A stretch of 64,000 bases of DNA from Oscillospiraceae bacterium (GCA_017624715.1 JAGAMN010000063.1:1-64000); one strand, 5' to 3'. Counted from the first letter of the stretch, positions 32,090 through 42,709 are shown. The notes: a model not told the origin generated them from the letters alone. Made by a program: numbers and translations.

Positions 32090-32134
32090 CGGCGGGAGCA
32101 AGCCCTCGCCTTACGTTCTTTGCGTTTATCCGTT
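32090..32134. repeat. Short repeat, right copy (inverted partner at 31006)
   Basis: The core 32090-32114 and TTATCCGTT 32126-32134 are the inverted match of 31006-31042. The spacer between the two parts is 11 bases here and 3 in the left copy. Confidence 0.7.
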
Positions 32135-32259
32135 GAGGACATTAAACAAATGCAAGGGATTTTTGCTTGCAAACATATTTTCGAAAAAGTAAAAATTTGG
32201 GTAGAAATTTGATGCAAGGTGTGTTATACTGAAGAAAATGCATGTTAGGGGTGAAAGCC

Positions 32260-33522
32260 ATGTATCAGCCTTTGGCGGATATTCTGCGTCCGCAGACTCT
32301 GGACGAAGTTTACGGCCAGGAGCACATCCTGGGGGAGGGTGCAATTTTGCGCCGACTTGTGGAGTCCGGCAATGTTCCCAATATGATCTTTTACGGTCCC
32401 AGCGGTACAGGTAAGACCACTGTGGCAAATATCATCGCCAAGCAGACCAACCGGACCCTGTTTAGGCTGAATGCGACAACGGCTTCTACCGCCGATATTA
32501 AGGAGATCGTATCCCAGTTGGATACATTCATGGCTCCGAACGGTGTTTTGCTGTACCTGGATGAGATTCAGTCCTTTAACAAAAAGCAGCAGCAATCGCT
32601 GCTGGAGCATATTGAAAACGGCAAGATCACCTTGATCGCTTCCACCACAGAGAACCCATACTTTTATGTATTCAATGCAATTTTAAGCCGGTCTACCATT
32701 TTCGAGTTTAAGCAGATTTCCGCTTCTGCTGCACTGCAGGCAGTTAAGCGTGCAGTAGGATTCCTGGAGGAGCGCAATGCATTAACGGCCGACCCAGAGA
32801 ATGGGGCATTGGAGCACATTGCAGGCTCTTGTGGTGGCGATATCCGCAAGGCGCTCAATGCGGTGGAAGTGCTGTTCTCTGCCGGTATTCCGGAAAATGG
32901 TGTCCTGAAGCTGACCCTGGAAGATGCCAAAGCCGTTGCGCAAAAGAGCGCGCTTCGGGCCGATCGGGACGGGGACAATCACTATGACCTTTTGTCTGCA
33001 CTGCAGAAATCCATCCGTGGTTCTGATCCCGATGCAGCGGTGCACTATCTGGCACGTTTGCTGGAAGCTGGACAGATGCAGGCTGCCTGCCGTCGGCTGA
33101 TGGTAATCGCTGCGGAGGATGTGGGCCTGGCATTTCCGCAGATCATTCCCATCGTCAACGCGGCGGTGGATATGGCTTTGAAGCTCGGTATGCCGGAAGC
33201 ACGGATCGCCCTGGGTGATGTTGCCGTGCTGATGGCAACCTCTCCCAAATCCAATTCCGGTCATGTGGCTTTGGATGCGGCATTGGAGGACGTACGAAAC
33301 GGTAAGGGCCGGGGCTTCCCCAGACACCTGCAAAATATGCACGCCGATACCCACACCATGGAACGGGAACAGGGTTACATTTATCCTCATAACTATCCTA
33401 ATAATTGGGTAAAACAGCAGTATCTGCCCGACGATATTGCCGATGTGCGATATTATTCTTACGGACAAAATAAACTTGAGCAAGCTGCTAAGCAGTACTG
33501 GGAAAACATTAAAAATAAGTGA
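32260..33522 (+). CDS. rarA: Replication-associated recombination ATPase RarA (MgsA)
   Basis: 420 residues, the usual length (about 420-450). PLADILRPQTLDEVYGQEHILG opens the AAA+ fold, Walker A GPSGTGKTT, Walker B LLYLDEIQSFNKKQQ, sensor I TTENPYFYVFNAILSR. The C-terminus with YIYPHNYPNNWVKQQYLP is typical of RarA. It acts at stalled replication forks. ATG 32260 behind AGGGGTGAAAGCC. The 3' end overlaps the convergent S1 gene by 14 bases. Confidence 0.95.
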   Translation: MYQPLADILRPQTLDEVYGQEHILGEGAILRRLVESGNVPNMIFYGPSGTGKTTVANIIAKQTNRTLFRLNATTASTADIKEIVSQLDTFMAPNGVLLYLDEIQSFNKKQQQSLLEHIENGKITLIASTTENPYFYVFNAILSRSTIFEFKQISASAALQAVKRAVGFLEERNALTADPENGALEHIAGSCGGDIRKALNAVEVLFSAGIPENGVLKLTLEDAKAVAQKSALRADRDGDNHYDLLSALQKSIRGSDPDAAVHYLARLLEAGQMQAACRRLMVIAAEDVGLAFPQIIPIVNAAVDMALKLGMPEARIALGDVAVLMATSPKSNSGHVALDAALEDVRNGKGRGFPRHLQNMHADTHTMEREQGYIYPHNYPNNWVKQQYLPDDIADVRYYSYGQNKLEQAAKQYWENIKNK

Positions 33523-34393
33523 CCGCCGTACTGCCGGGGAAATACTCCCACTTTTCGAGTTTACCTTCGGTGATCCGGTAGGGAAGTCGTTGCGGTCTGT
33601 TTTTCTTCGGCAGGGTTTGCAGGATATTCAGCTTGATCTTGTGCCTGTCGTGTTGGATGGCGCGGATATAGACGCTGACTGCATCGCCCTCTTTGATATT
33701 GGGTACGGGCTCGGCAAGGCCGGACAGATTCGGTGTCAGCTCTACAAATATCCCATAGGGCATGACGCTGCGTACTGTGCCGGATACGGTTTGCCCGGAA
33801 CGGAATTCGTTGGCATTTTCTTCCCAGGTTCCAAGCAACTCCCGGCCGGTTAAGTGGATGAATCCGGTGTCGTCATCGATTGCATAGATCACAGCGTAAA
33901 TTTTTTGCCCGATGAAATAATGATCTGCTGTACTTCGTAACCGGGAAATGCAGCAGCGGTCGATGCGCATCATGGCTGTGATACCGCAGCCAATATCACA
34001 GAAAACACCGAAATCCGAGGGGTTCTGCACTACCGCCGGTACAATATCCCCGGCGCGGAGTGCGCTCATAAAATAGCTTTTGGCGTCAGCCTGGGCACTG
34101 CGTCGGGAAAGAAGCGCATTGCCTGCCTGGTCAAAGCCCAAAACCTGAAAACTGACCGGCTTTCCCACCCGGGACAAGATGGCGTATTCCCTGGTTGTAC
34201 CCTCGGTAATACCGATGGCTGTTTCCTCCCGGGGAATGATCCCCTTGCAAAACCCCAAATCTACATGTAGATTGTGAAACTCGTCACATTTTGTGCACAT
34301 AGCCTGGAAGATATCTCCCTGTTCTACACCGCGCTGCAAAGCCTCTCGTGTGGGTGTTGACAGAAAGAATCCTTCGGGTGCGTATGGAAGCAT
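33509..34393 (-). CDS. S1 RNA-binding domain protein
   Basis: 294 residues, three S1-type repeats: about 40-110 (ICKGIIPREETAIGI), 112-185 (GDIVPAVVQNPSDFGVFCDIGCGITAMM) and 198-265 (GQTVSGTVRSVMPYGIFVELTPNLSGLAE). It resembles the S1-like proteins of Clostridia that stand in for a full ribosomal protein S1. Role in translation or RNA turnover is inferred from the domain only. Confidence 0.85.
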   Translation of the reverse strand: MLPYAPEGFFLSTPTREALQRGVEQGDIFQAMCTKCDEFHNLHVDLGFCKGIIPREETAIGITEGTTREYAILSRVGKPVSFQVLGFDQAGNALLSRRSAQADAKSYFMSALRAGDIVPAVVQNPSDFGVFCDIGCGITAMMRIDRCCISRLRSTADHYFIGQKIYAVIYAIDDDTGFIHLTGRELLGTWEENANEFRSGQTVSGTVRSVMPYGIFVELTPNLSGLAEPVPNIKEGDAVSVYIRAIQHDRHKIKLNILQTLPKKNRPQRLPYRITEGKLEKWEYFPGSTAVTYF

Positions 34394-34455
34394 AGCAATT
34401 CCCCCTTCACACAGTATGTTACGCGCCGGCTGTTGCCGGTATGACAGGAGGTACT

Positions 34456-34662
34456 ATGGATATTCGTCTGGGAGATATTCTCCACATGAAAAAGACACAT
34501 CCCTGCGGCGAAAAGCGCTGGTTGGTATTACGGACCGGCGCGGATTTTCGACTGCGGTGCTTGGGTTGCGGCCATGAGATCATGGTGGCAAGGTTTAAGG
34601 CAGAGAAAAATATCCGGCAGGTAGTACACCCGGAATCCTCGACAGAATCAAACGGCAGCTGA
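34456..34662 (+). CDS. DUF951 small protein
   Basis: 68 residues. MDIRLGDILHMKKTHPCGEKRWLVLRTGADFRLRCLGCGH is the DUF951 signature, with a CxxC pair (C38 and C41 by my count) plus an earlier Cys. A zinc-ribbon-like fold is likely. ATG 34456 follows ACAGGAGGTACT. It is divergent from the S1 gene by 62 bp. Function unknown, though in Firmicutes it is often near ychF or chromosome-partitioning genes. Confidence 0.85.
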   Translation: MDIRLGDILHMKKTHPCGEKRWLVLRTGADFRLRCLGCGHEIMVARFKAEKNIRQVVHPESSTESNGS

Positions 34663-34686
34663 TGATATCAGCTGCCGTTTTTTTAC
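34650..34686 (+). terminator. Terminator of the DUF951 gene
   Basis: AAACGGCAGCTGAT pairs with ATCAGCTGCCGTTT around a 3-base loop and runs into seven T. Confidence 0.92.
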
Positions 34687-34810
34687 GGACATACCCGTGC
34701 TATGGGTCATTTGGGCGGTGTTGGGCTGAATTTGCGCCAGAATGGACAAGAGAATGCGACCGACTTCTTCTGCCGATGAGGCTATACTAACGGCATGGGA
34801 GGTGGCCGGC

Positions 34811-35584
34811 ATGGTAGTATATGCGGATCTGGCGATCATTCTGAACTTTGCTGTGGATCTTTGCCTGCTGTTGGGAACAAATCGGCTGTCCGGATTCACA
34901 TCCTCCTGGAAACGCGTTCTGCCTGCTACTGCTCTGGGCAGCATATACGGGGTGCTATGCCTTTTGCCTGGGATGGGCTTCATGGGAAATATGCTGTGGC
35001 GAATCGTGATACTTCTTTTGATGTCGGTGATTGCCTTTGGCGCGTCAGTCAGCGGTTTGCGCCGTGGTATTGTGTTTGTGTTTTTGAGTATGGCCTTGGG
35101 AGGCGTTGCCCTGGGAATCGGAAAATGCGGCTTCTGGGGAATCATTGCGTCGGCAGCGGTGGTATGCATTTTGTGCTTCACCGGTTTTCGGGAGCCGGTA
35201 GGACAGACCCGTCGTGTGCATGTGGTGCTGCACTACCGGGGAAAGCGAATGGCAGTCACAGCACTGCTGGACACCGGGAATCTGCTGAGAGATCCGCTGA
35301 CCGGGCAGCAGATTTTACTGCTGGGAGCGGATGTGGGTCAGAGCCTTATCGGGCTGACGGATGCACAACTCAAAGACCCAGTCATGGCATTGCAAAGCGG
35401 CAATTTATCCGGCGCTCGGCTGATTCCGTATCGTTCGGTAGGACAGGGGAGCGGCATGCTGTTGGCACTGAATATGGATGCGGTGTGGATCGGCGGTCGG
35501 CAAGCAGGGAAGCTGGTTGCTTTTGCACCGAATGTTTTATGCGAGGAAAAATCGTATCAGGCACTGGTAGGAGGGGTATTATGA
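34811..35584 (+). CDS. spoIIGA: Sigma-E processing peptidase SpoIIGA
   Basis: 257 residues: five hydrophobic helices in the first half, then an aspartic-protease-like domain with the [21 protein letters not shown] signature (catalytic Asp). It cleaves the pro-sequence of sigma-E in the mother cell after septation. ATG 34811 behind GGGAGGTGG; the ATGA overlap with sigE couples the two. No clear Spo0A box was found upstream, though TATACT at 34783-34788 could be a -10. Confidence 0.92.
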   Translation: MVVYADLAIILNFAVDLCLLLGTNRLSGFTSSWKRVLPATALGSIYGVLCLLPGMGFMGNMLWRIVILLLMSVIAFGASVSGLRRGIVFVFLSMALGGVALGIGKCGFWGIIASAAVVCILCFTGFREPVGQTRRVHVVLHYRGKRMAVTALLDTGNLLRDPLTGQQILLLGADVGQSLIGLTDAQLKDPVMALQSGNLSGARLIPYRSVGQGSGMLLALNMDAVWIGGRQAGKLVAFAPNVLCEEKSYQALVGGVL

Positions 35585-36291
35585 TGGAAAAATTGTGGGC
35601 ATTTCTGGATCGGTTGAGATTGCTTCCGCAGCAGCCGATCTTCTACATCGGCGGCAGCGATGTGCTTCCGCCGCCGTTAAAAGGACAGGATGAAACAGAT
35701 GCATTGCAGCGCCTGGAGCAGGGGGACGAGACAGCAAAGAGCCTGCTCATTGAACACAATCTGCGGCTGGTGGTATATATTGCCCGGCGGTTTGAGAACA
35801 CAGGTGTGAACCTGGAAGACCTGATTTCTATCGGTACGATTGGGCTCATTAAGGCGATCAGTACCTACCGCCTGGACAAGAATATTAAGCTTGCTACCTA
35901 TGCATCGCGGTGTATTGAAAATGAGATTTTGATGCATATTCGGAAAATCTCCTGCCAAAAGGCGGAGGTTTCCCTGGATGAGCCCATCAATATGGACTAT
36001 GACGGAAATGAATTGCTGCTATCCGATATTTTGGGAACAGATGAGGACATGATCCTGCGGCCACTGGAAGACGATGTAGATCTGTGCGTGTTGCGCCAGG
36101 CGCTGTCGGAGCTGCCGCCAAGAGAACGGGAAATCGTGCTGATGCGCTACGGTTTATACGGGCACAAGGAGCTGACGCAAAAAGAGGTGGCAGAAAAAAT
36201 GGGTATTTCCCAATCTTACATATCCCGGTTAGAGAAACGAATTATGCTGCGGTTGCGGAAAGAATTTATCCGCCAAACCAGCTGTGCGTAA
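35581..36291 (+). CDS. sigE: Mother-cell sigma factor sigma-E
   Basis: 236 residues. The pro-sequence is about 21 residues, ending before [12 protein letters not shown], the known cleavage neighbourhood. Region 2 ([37 protein letters not shown]), then [20 protein letters not shown], and region 4 ([32 protein letters not shown]) follow. It directs mother-cell transcription during engulfment. The start uses the ATGA overlap with spoIIGA. Confidence 0.96.
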   Translation: MMEKLWAFLDRLRLLPQQPIFYIGGSDVLPPPLKGQDETDALQRLEQGDETAKSLLIEHNLRLVVYIARRFENTGVNLEDLISIGTIGLIKAISTYRLDKNIKLATYASRCIENEILMHIRKISCQKAEVSLDEPINMDYDGNELLLSDILGTDEDMILRPLEDDVDLCVLRQALSELPPREREIVLMRYGLYGHKELTQKEVAEKMGISQSYISRLEKRIMLRLRKEFIRQTSCA

Positions 36292-36298
36292 ATAGGAC

Positions 36299-36327
36299 TT
36301 GCTTTTCCTGGAAACTACTGGTATAAT
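36299..36327 (+). promoter_or_regulatory. Promoter of the rex-like gene
   Basis: TTGCTT, 17 bp, TATAAT (36322-36327). The operator-like dyad starts on its last two bases. Confidence 0.85.
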
Positions 36328-36363
36328 CGATAAAAAAGTGTATCGATATTCTTTTTTATCGAT
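36326..36363 (+). promoter_or_regulatory. 38-bp dyad with three ATCGAT boxes (candidate operator)
   Basis: ATCGATAAAAAAG and its exact complement CTTTTTTATCGAT bracket a 12-base centre holding TATCGATA. ATCGAT begins at 36326, 36342 and 36358, exactly 16 bp apart. It covers the expected transcription start of the Rex-like gene. Confidence 0.75.
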
Positions 36364-36377
36364 AAATGGAGGAAGTT

Positions 36378-37010
36378 ATGGAACGCAAGGAAATTTCTAA
36401 GTCCGTATTGAAGCGGCTTCCGGGTTACCTGGCATATTTGAAGACCCTGAATGATACCGCATCTCCCTATATTTCCGCTACAGCTTTGGCCAACGCATTG
36501 GGCATGGGCGAGGTGCAAGTGCGGAAAGACCTCGCTATGGTTTCCGACGGTGGTCGCCCTAAGATCGGCTACAAGCGGCTGGCGCTTATAGACGATATCG
36601 AGCAGTTTTTGGGCTATGACAATACTACTGATGCGGTGCTGATCGGTGCCGGTAAGCTGGGTCAGGCTCTGCTTGGTTACAGCGGCTTTGAAGCCTACGG
36701 TCTGAACATCCTAGCGGCCTTTGATGTAAAGCCCATGGCTGAAAAATGTGAAGAGGGAACGCCCATTTATCCCATGGATCAGCTGGAGAGCTTCTTTAAG
36801 GCAAACAAGGTGCTGATGGCCATCATTACTGTTCCTGCAGTCTATGCCCAGGAGGTCTGTGACCGGCTCATCGCCTGCGGCATCAAGGCGATCTGGAACT
36901 TTGCGCCTACCCATCTGGAAGTGCCTGCAAATATCCTTGTGCAGAACGAAAATATGGCAACCTCACTGGCGGTGCTGTCCATGCATCTGCAAGCCCAAAT
37001 CAAGAAATAA
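36378..37010 (+). CDS. rex: Rex-family redox-sensing repressor (divergent)
   Basis: 210 residues, usual for Rex. KSVLKRLPGYLAYLKTLND starts the winged helix (residues about 5-70), where the recognition part reads GEVQVRKDLAMVSDGG rather than the usual RKDLSYFG. The NAD(H)-binding Rossmann domain has VLIGAGKLGQALLGY, and VPAVYAQEVCDRLIACGIKAIWNFAP is typical of Rex. It should repress fermentative genes when NADH is low. ATG 36378 follows GGAGGAAGTT. The divergent recognition helix fits an unusual operator and might bind the dyad in front. Confidence 0.9.
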   Translation: MERKEISKSVLKRLPGYLAYLKTLNDTASPYISATALANALGMGEVQVRKDLAMVSDGGRPKIGYKRLALIDDIEQFLGYDNTTDAVLIGAGKLGQALLGYSGFEAYGLNILAAFDVKPMAEKCEEGTPIYPMDQLESFFKANKVLMAIITVPAVYAQEVCDRLIACGIKAIWNFAPTHLEVPANILVQNENMATSLAVLSMHLQAQIKK

Positions 37011-37013
37011 GGA

Positions 37014-37047
37014 AACTCCGTACTGCTATTCAGTACGGAGTTCTTTT
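37014..37047 (+). terminator. Terminator of the rex-like gene
   Basis: AACTCCGTACTG pairs with CAGTACGGAGTT around CTATT, followed by CTTTTG. Confidence 0.85.
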
Positions 37048-37052
37048 GTGAA

Positions 37053-37871
37053 TCAGGATTCATATATGCCAGGGTTTAAATATGCAAGGTTGTTTTTGAT
37101 TTTATTGCCGTCATACCCAGCGCTGACAGCTTGACGGTAATACTTTCGGTAGCCTTCGTCATCATCCAGCAGGCCGCAGCAGATGGCGGCACAGCCAAGG
37201 GCTTGGGGCATCTGTGCGTTATGCTCCAGGGCTGTTTCTGCATATTCCAAAGCCTGCTCGTAATCGCCCTGCTTGAAATACAGGGAAGCAAGGTTGTTCC
37301 ATGCAAAGGCATTCTTTTCGTTGATGCGGAGGGAACGGTGGAAGGATTCTTCCGCTTCCTCTAAGCGCCCCATGCGCATAAGGCAAAGGCCCGCGTTGGA
37401 GTGAAGGGTGGCATTTTCACGGATTCGTGCCGCATCTTCATAATGCTTTACAGCTTCTTCGTATGCCTGAATCCCGTCACAGCACAATGCCATGAACACG
37501 GTGACCGCAAAAATATCTGCTGTGCGCTGACATTCCTTGCGAAGCTTGGTTAACTTATCGATACCGGCAGCATACCGGTCAAAATTGTAGTCATCAACAG
37601 CTTTGTAAAATTTCTTTTCCAGCTTGGGGTCATCATAAAATGCGTTCTGTATGAAATCACCATAGGCTTTTTGGTACAGCGCTTTTTTGTTGCTCATACT
37701 TCGGCGGCGTTTGGGGCGAAGCATACCCATAATTGCTGCAATGATGACAAGAAGACCCTTCACCAGATCGCCAGTTTCAAGATTATTCTCTACAACGCCT
37801 TGATAGATCAGCAGACCGGCGGCCACAAGGATGATAAGGGAATAGAGTATGTAGGGGAGTGCTTTTTTCAT
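37053..37871 (-). CDS. Membrane-anchored TPR protein
   Basis: 272 residues. Two hydrophobic segments (about 8-24 and 37-52) anchor a cytoplasmic domain with TPR-type repeats: AYEEAVKHYEDAARIRENATLHSNAGLCLMRMGRLEEAEESFHRSLRINEKNAFAWNNLASLYFKQGDYEQALEYAETALEHN (in 2-3 units). TPRs mediate protein contacts; the partner is unknown. Start ATG 37871 after GGTGATTCT. It lies just downstream of the glnS terminator and may be read by leakage from that promoter. Confidence 0.82.
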   Translation of the reverse strand: MKKALPYILYSLIILVAAGLLIYQGVVENNLETGDLVKGLLVIIAAIMGMLRPKRRRSMSNKKALYQKAYGDFIQNAFYDDPKLEKKFYKAVDDYNFDRYAAGIDKLTKLRKECQRTADIFAVTVFMALCCDGIQAYEEAVKHYEDAARIRENATLHSNAGLCLMRMGRLEEAEESFHRSLRINEKNAFAWNNLASLYFKQGDYEQALEYAETALEHNAQMPQALGCAAICCGLLDDDEGYRKYYRQAVSAGYDGNKIKNNLAYLNPGIYES

Positions 37872-37889
37872 AGAATCACCATTTGAGAA

Positions 37890-37914
37890 CTCCCGCTGCG
37901 AGATGCAGCGGGAG
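37890..37914 (-). terminator. Hairpin after glnS
   Basis: CTCCCGCTGC pairs with GCAGCGGGAG around a 5-base loop; the T-run on the minus strand is weak, so it could be a partial stop. Confidence 0.6.
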
Positions 37915-37920
37915 AAAGAT

Positions 37921-39600
<1,680 letters not shown>

Positions 39601-39638
39601 CTTTTGAACCTTCCTTTGCTAAATTGCGATAATATGTG

Positions 39639-39667
39639 ATTATACCCCAAAGAATGGAAAATTGCAA
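39639..39667 (-). promoter_or_regulatory. Promoter of glnS
   Basis: On the minus strand TTGCAA (39662-39667), 17 bp, TATAAT (39639-39644). Confidence 0.85.
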
Positions 39668-39758
39668 CAGGAGATTTGCGAACAAAATCAATAAGCCTGC
39701 CACCTTTTACGAATTTGTAAAAAAATGAAAAACGAATCAAGAAATACGAAAATTGTTG

Positions 39759-39787
39759 TTGTCATTTTGACAATCTTATATTAAAAT
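39759..39787 (+). promoter_or_regulatory. Promoter of the pyrH operon
   Basis: TTGTCA, 17 bp, TAAAAT. A second pair, TTGACA (39767-39772 region) with TAGAAT, has a 19-bp spacer and is less likely. Confidence 0.65.
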
Positions 39788-39825
39788 AGGATAGAATATG
39801 AAATACATAGAAGGGGAGATTCGTT

Positions 39826-40560
39826 TTGAACCAGATCAAATACAAAAGAATCATGCTGAAAGTCAGCGGAGAAGCCCTTGCAGGCGATCAGCGCCGGGGA
39901 CTGGATTTCGATGTGATCCATGGCGTTTGCGATGCCATTAAGCAGTGCGTGGACATGGGTGTCCAGGTGGGCCTGATGGTGGGCGCCGGCAACTTCTGGC
40001 GTGGTGTGAAGGACGGTGCTGACAAGATGCAGCGCTCCCATGCCGATGCCATGGGCATGCTGGGCACTGTGATGAACTCCATCGCTGTTGCCGATGCTTT
40101 GGAAAAGCACGGTGTGGATGCCCGGGTACTTAGCGCGGTGGAGATGAACAAGTTCTGTGAGTATTTTACCCGCGATACTGCCGATCGCTATCTGAACGAG
40201 GGTAAGGTGGTCATCTTCGCTGCCGGCACAGGCAACCCCTATTTCTCCACCGATACCGGCGTTGTGCTCCGTGGCGTGGAGATCGAGGCCGATGCCATTT
40301 TGATGGCAAAGAATGTGGACGCCATCTACTCCGCTGACCCCAATGTGGACAAGAATGCCATTCGCTATACCCGTCTGACTTACGACGATGTGCTGGAGCG
40401 CCACCTGAAGGCAACAGACTCCACCGCCATGACCCTGGCTATGGACAATAACATGACCCTGGTCTGCTTCGGTCTGGCTGAAGAAAACAGCATTATCCGC
40501 GTGGTTCGCGGTGAAGAAATCGGAACAACCGTCAAAAACAGTTTTGAGGAGGAAGAATAA
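39826..40560 (+). CDS. pyrH: UMP kinase
   Basis: 244 residues. IMLKVSGEALAGDQRRGLDFDVI, VGLMVGAGNFWRG and DPNVDKNAIRYTRLTYDDVL match hexameric bacterial UMP kinases. It converts UMP to UDP. The start is TTG 39826 behind AAGGGGAG; no ATG is placed better. It opens the operon and is followed at once by frr. Confidence 0.95.
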   Translation: MNQIKYKRIMLKVSGEALAGDQRRGLDFDVIHGVCDAIKQCVDMGVQVGLMVGAGNFWRGVKDGADKMQRSHADAMGMLGTVMNSIAVADALEKHGVDARVLSAVEMNKFCEYFTRDTADRYLNEGKVVIFAAGTGNPYFSTDTGVVLRGVEIEADAILMAKNVDAIYSADPNVDKNAIRYTRLTYDDVLERHLKATDSTAMTLAMDNNMTLVCFGLAEENSIIRVVRGEEIGTTVKNSFEEEE

Positions 40561-41115
40561 ATGAACGTGGATTTTAAGGATTTCAGCAGAAAAATGGAAA
40601 AGACCCTGGATGTACTGGCTGACAACTTCGGTGCTGTCCGTGCAGGCCGTGCCAATGCCAAGGTTCTGGACCGCATCAGTGTGGAATACTATGGCAGTGA
40701 AACACCTCTGAACGGTGTTGCCACCATTTCCTCTCCCGATGCCCGTACCCTGGTGATCCAGCCCTGGGATACCAAGCTGCTGAAGGATATTCAGAAGGCT
40801 ATCCAGGTTTCCGACCTGGGCATTAACCCCCAGAACGATGGCCGTGTCATCCGTCTGGTGTTCCCCCAGCTGACTGAGGAGCGCCGTAAGGAACTGACCA
40901 AGCAGGTCAAGAAGTACGCGGAGGATGCTAAGGTCGCTATGCGTAATATCCGCCGTGACGGCATGGACTATGTCAAGAAGCTGAAGAAGAACAACGAGAT
41001 CACCGAAGACGATCAGAAGAAGGCTGAAAAGGATCTGCAGGATATGCTGGATAAGTTCATCAAGAAGGTGGACGATGCCACTGCAGCCAAGGAAAAGGAA
41101 CTGATGGCCATCTAA
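40561..41115 (+). CDS. frr: Ribosome recycling factor
   Basis: 184 residues, standard. VRAGRANAKVLDRISVEYYG, NGVATISSPDARTLVIQPWD and ERRKELTKQVKKYAEDAKVAMRNIRRD are diagnostic. It splits the post-termination ribosome with EF-G. ATG follows the pyrH stop directly, with its binding site (GAGGAGGAA) inside pyrH. Confidence 0.97.
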   Translation: MNVDFKDFSRKMEKTLDVLADNFGAVRAGRANAKVLDRISVEYYGSETPLNGVATISSPDARTLVIQPWDTKLLKDIQKAIQVSDLGINPQNDGRVIRLVFPQLTEERRKELTKQVKKYAEDAKVAMRNIRRDGMDYVKKLKKNNEITEDDQKKAEKDLQDMLDKFIKKVDDATAAKEKELMAI

Positions 41116-41129
41116 TGGCGAGAACATGT

Positions 41130-41156
41130 CATTGGGGGCGGTATTCGCCCCCAATG
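41130..41156 (+). other. Hairpin between frr and uppS
   Basis: CATTGGGGGCG pairs with CGCCCCCAATG (11 bp, GTATT loop) in the 60-bp gap. No T-run, so it probably tunes processing or readthrough rather than ending transcription. Confidence 0.6.
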
Positions 41157-41175
41157 CTCTGTCAATGAGGTTACT

Positions 41176-41892
41176 ATGTCGCAAATTGAGAAATTAGCAC
41201 CGCCCCGGCACATTGCCATCATCATGGACGGCAACGGCCGCTGGGCCAAAAAGAGGGGATTGCCCCGGACTGCCGGTCATAAAGCCGGTGCGGAAGCCTT
41301 CCGCCGGACTGCCAATTACTGCCGCACTTTGGGCGTGGAGTATTTAACGGTGTACGCCTTTTCTACAGAGAATTGGCGTCGGTCGGAAGAAGAAGTCGGC
41401 GGCATTATGAAGCTGCTGGCGGCTTATCTGAAGGAAGCCCTTCGGGACATGCAGAAAAACCATGTCCGCTTTCGCTTCTTCGGCGATTTGAGCCGGTTGA
41501 GCCCCGACCTGCAGAAGCTGTGCCTGGAAGCCCAGGAGAAGTCCTCTGAATTTGATGAGGTGCAGGTGAATTTCTGCTTGAATTACGGCGGCCGGGACGA
41601 GATCGTCCGGGCTGTGCGTCGCTATGCCGCGGATGTTTTAGCCGGCAAGTGCGATGCGGATGCACTGACTGAGGATATGTTTAGCCTATACCTGGATTCT
41701 GCCGGCGTGCCGGATCCGGAGCTGGTGATCCGTCCTTCCGGTGAACTGCGTACCAGCAATTTTCTGCCCTGGCAGACGGTGTATTCCGAATTTGTGTATA
41801 TGAATGTTCTGTGGCCTGACTTTGGTCCTGAGGACTTGGACAGCGCCATTGAAGAATACCACCGGCGTAATCGCCGGTTTGGAGGCGTTTGA
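41176..41892 (+). CDS. uppS: Undecaprenyl diphosphate synthase
   Basis: 238 residues. HIAIIMDGNGRWAKKRGLPRTAGHKAGAEA contains the catalytic Asp and substrate site; STENWRRSEEEV and LVIRPSGELRTSNFLPWQ are the other family motifs. It makes the C55 carrier lipid for wall synthesis by adding IPP units. Start ATG 41176 after GAGGTTACT. Confidence 0.96.
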   Translation: MSQIEKLAPPRHIAIIMDGNGRWAKKRGLPRTAGHKAGAEAFRRTANYCRTLGVEYLTVYAFSTENWRRSEEEVGGIMKLLAAYLKEALRDMQKNHVRFRFFGDLSRLSPDLQKLCLEAQEKSSEFDEVQVNFCLNYGGRDEIVRAVRRYAADVLAGKCDADALTEDMFSLYLDSAGVPDPELVIRPSGELRTSNFLPWQTVYSEFVYMNVLWPDFGPEDLDSAIEEYHRRNRRFGGV

Positions 41893-41893
41893 T

Positions 41894-42709
41894 ATGAAAA
41901 TGCGCATCATTGCAGCCGTTGTATTGCTGCCGCTGCTGTTGATCGTTTTACTTCTTGCTCCTACTATTTGGACTGTGGTTTTGTTTAGCGCTGTCTGTGG
42001 CATTGGTGCCTATGAGTTGCTGTGGGGAACAGGCTTTGTCCGCAAGGTCCGGCCTTTGGTCTATACGGTTGTCGTAGCTGCACTGGTCCCTGTTTGGTGC
42101 TATATGGGCTGCGATGCAACCTTGGGCAAGGCGGGATTATTGGTATTTTTCTGCCTGCTGTTTATGGAAATGATGCTCTCCAGGCTGACACTGGGCTTTG
42201 ATAAGCTGGCCGTGAGCGTATTTGGCGGTCTGGTGATTCCCTATATGCTTTCCAGCCTGGTACGCATCGGTACTGCCTTTAACGGCAGATATTTTATTCT
42301 GATTCCCTTTGTGGTTGCATTTATGTCTGACAGCGGTGCATACTTTGTGGGCTGCGCTATCGGCAAACATAAAATGGCACCGGTCATCAGCCCAAAGAAA
42401 AGCTGGGAAGGCTTTTTTGGCGGTCTGACAGCCGGTGTGGTGGGCATGATCGTGTACGTAGTTGTGCTGCAGTTCGGTTTTGGCTTCCGGGTCAATTACT
42501 TGCATGCCGCCATTTACGGTCTTGCCGGTGCTTTGGCCGGTGTATTTGGTGACCTTTGCTTCTCCGTCATCAAGCGCCAGACCGGCATTAAGGATTACGG
42601 CAATTTGATTCCCGGTCACGGCGGTGTGCTGGATCGGTTTGATTCCATCATTGTGGTAGCACCCCTCATTGAGTTGCTGCTGCATTGGTTCCCTGTGGTG
42701 GTGAAATAA
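41894..42709 (+). CDS. cdsA: Phosphatidate cytidylyltransferase
   Basis: 271 residues, about eight membrane helices. The CTP-transferase signature is present: SPKKSWEGFFGGLTAG and KRQTGIKDYGNLIPGHGGVLDRFDS. It forms CDP-diacylglycerol for phospholipid synthesis. ATG 41894 stands one base after the uppS stop, with GGAGG inside uppS; the longer frame upstream overlaps uppS and is not used. Confidence 0.95.
   Translation: MKMRIIAAVVLLPLLLIVLLLAPTIWTVVLFSAVCGIGAYELLWGTGFVRKVRPLVYTVVVAALVPVWCYMGCDATLGKAGLLVFFCLLFMEMMLSRLTLGFDKLAVSVFGGLVIPYMLSSLVRIGTAFNGRYFILIPFVVAFMSDSGAYFVGCAIGKHKMAPVISPKKSWEGFFGGLTAGVVGMIVYVVVLQFGFGFRVNYLHAAIYGLAGALAGVFGDLCFSVIKRQTGIKDYGNLIPGHGGVLDRFDSIIVVAPLIELLLHWFPVVVK

Noticed and set aside
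34742..34810. Spo0A boxes before spoIIGA
   Set aside because: Only partial matches (TGCCGAT, 5 of 7) were seen; I do not call a site.
39781..41184. 467-residue reading frame opposite pyrH and frr
   Set aside because: Antisense shadow of two essential genes; no domain or binding site.
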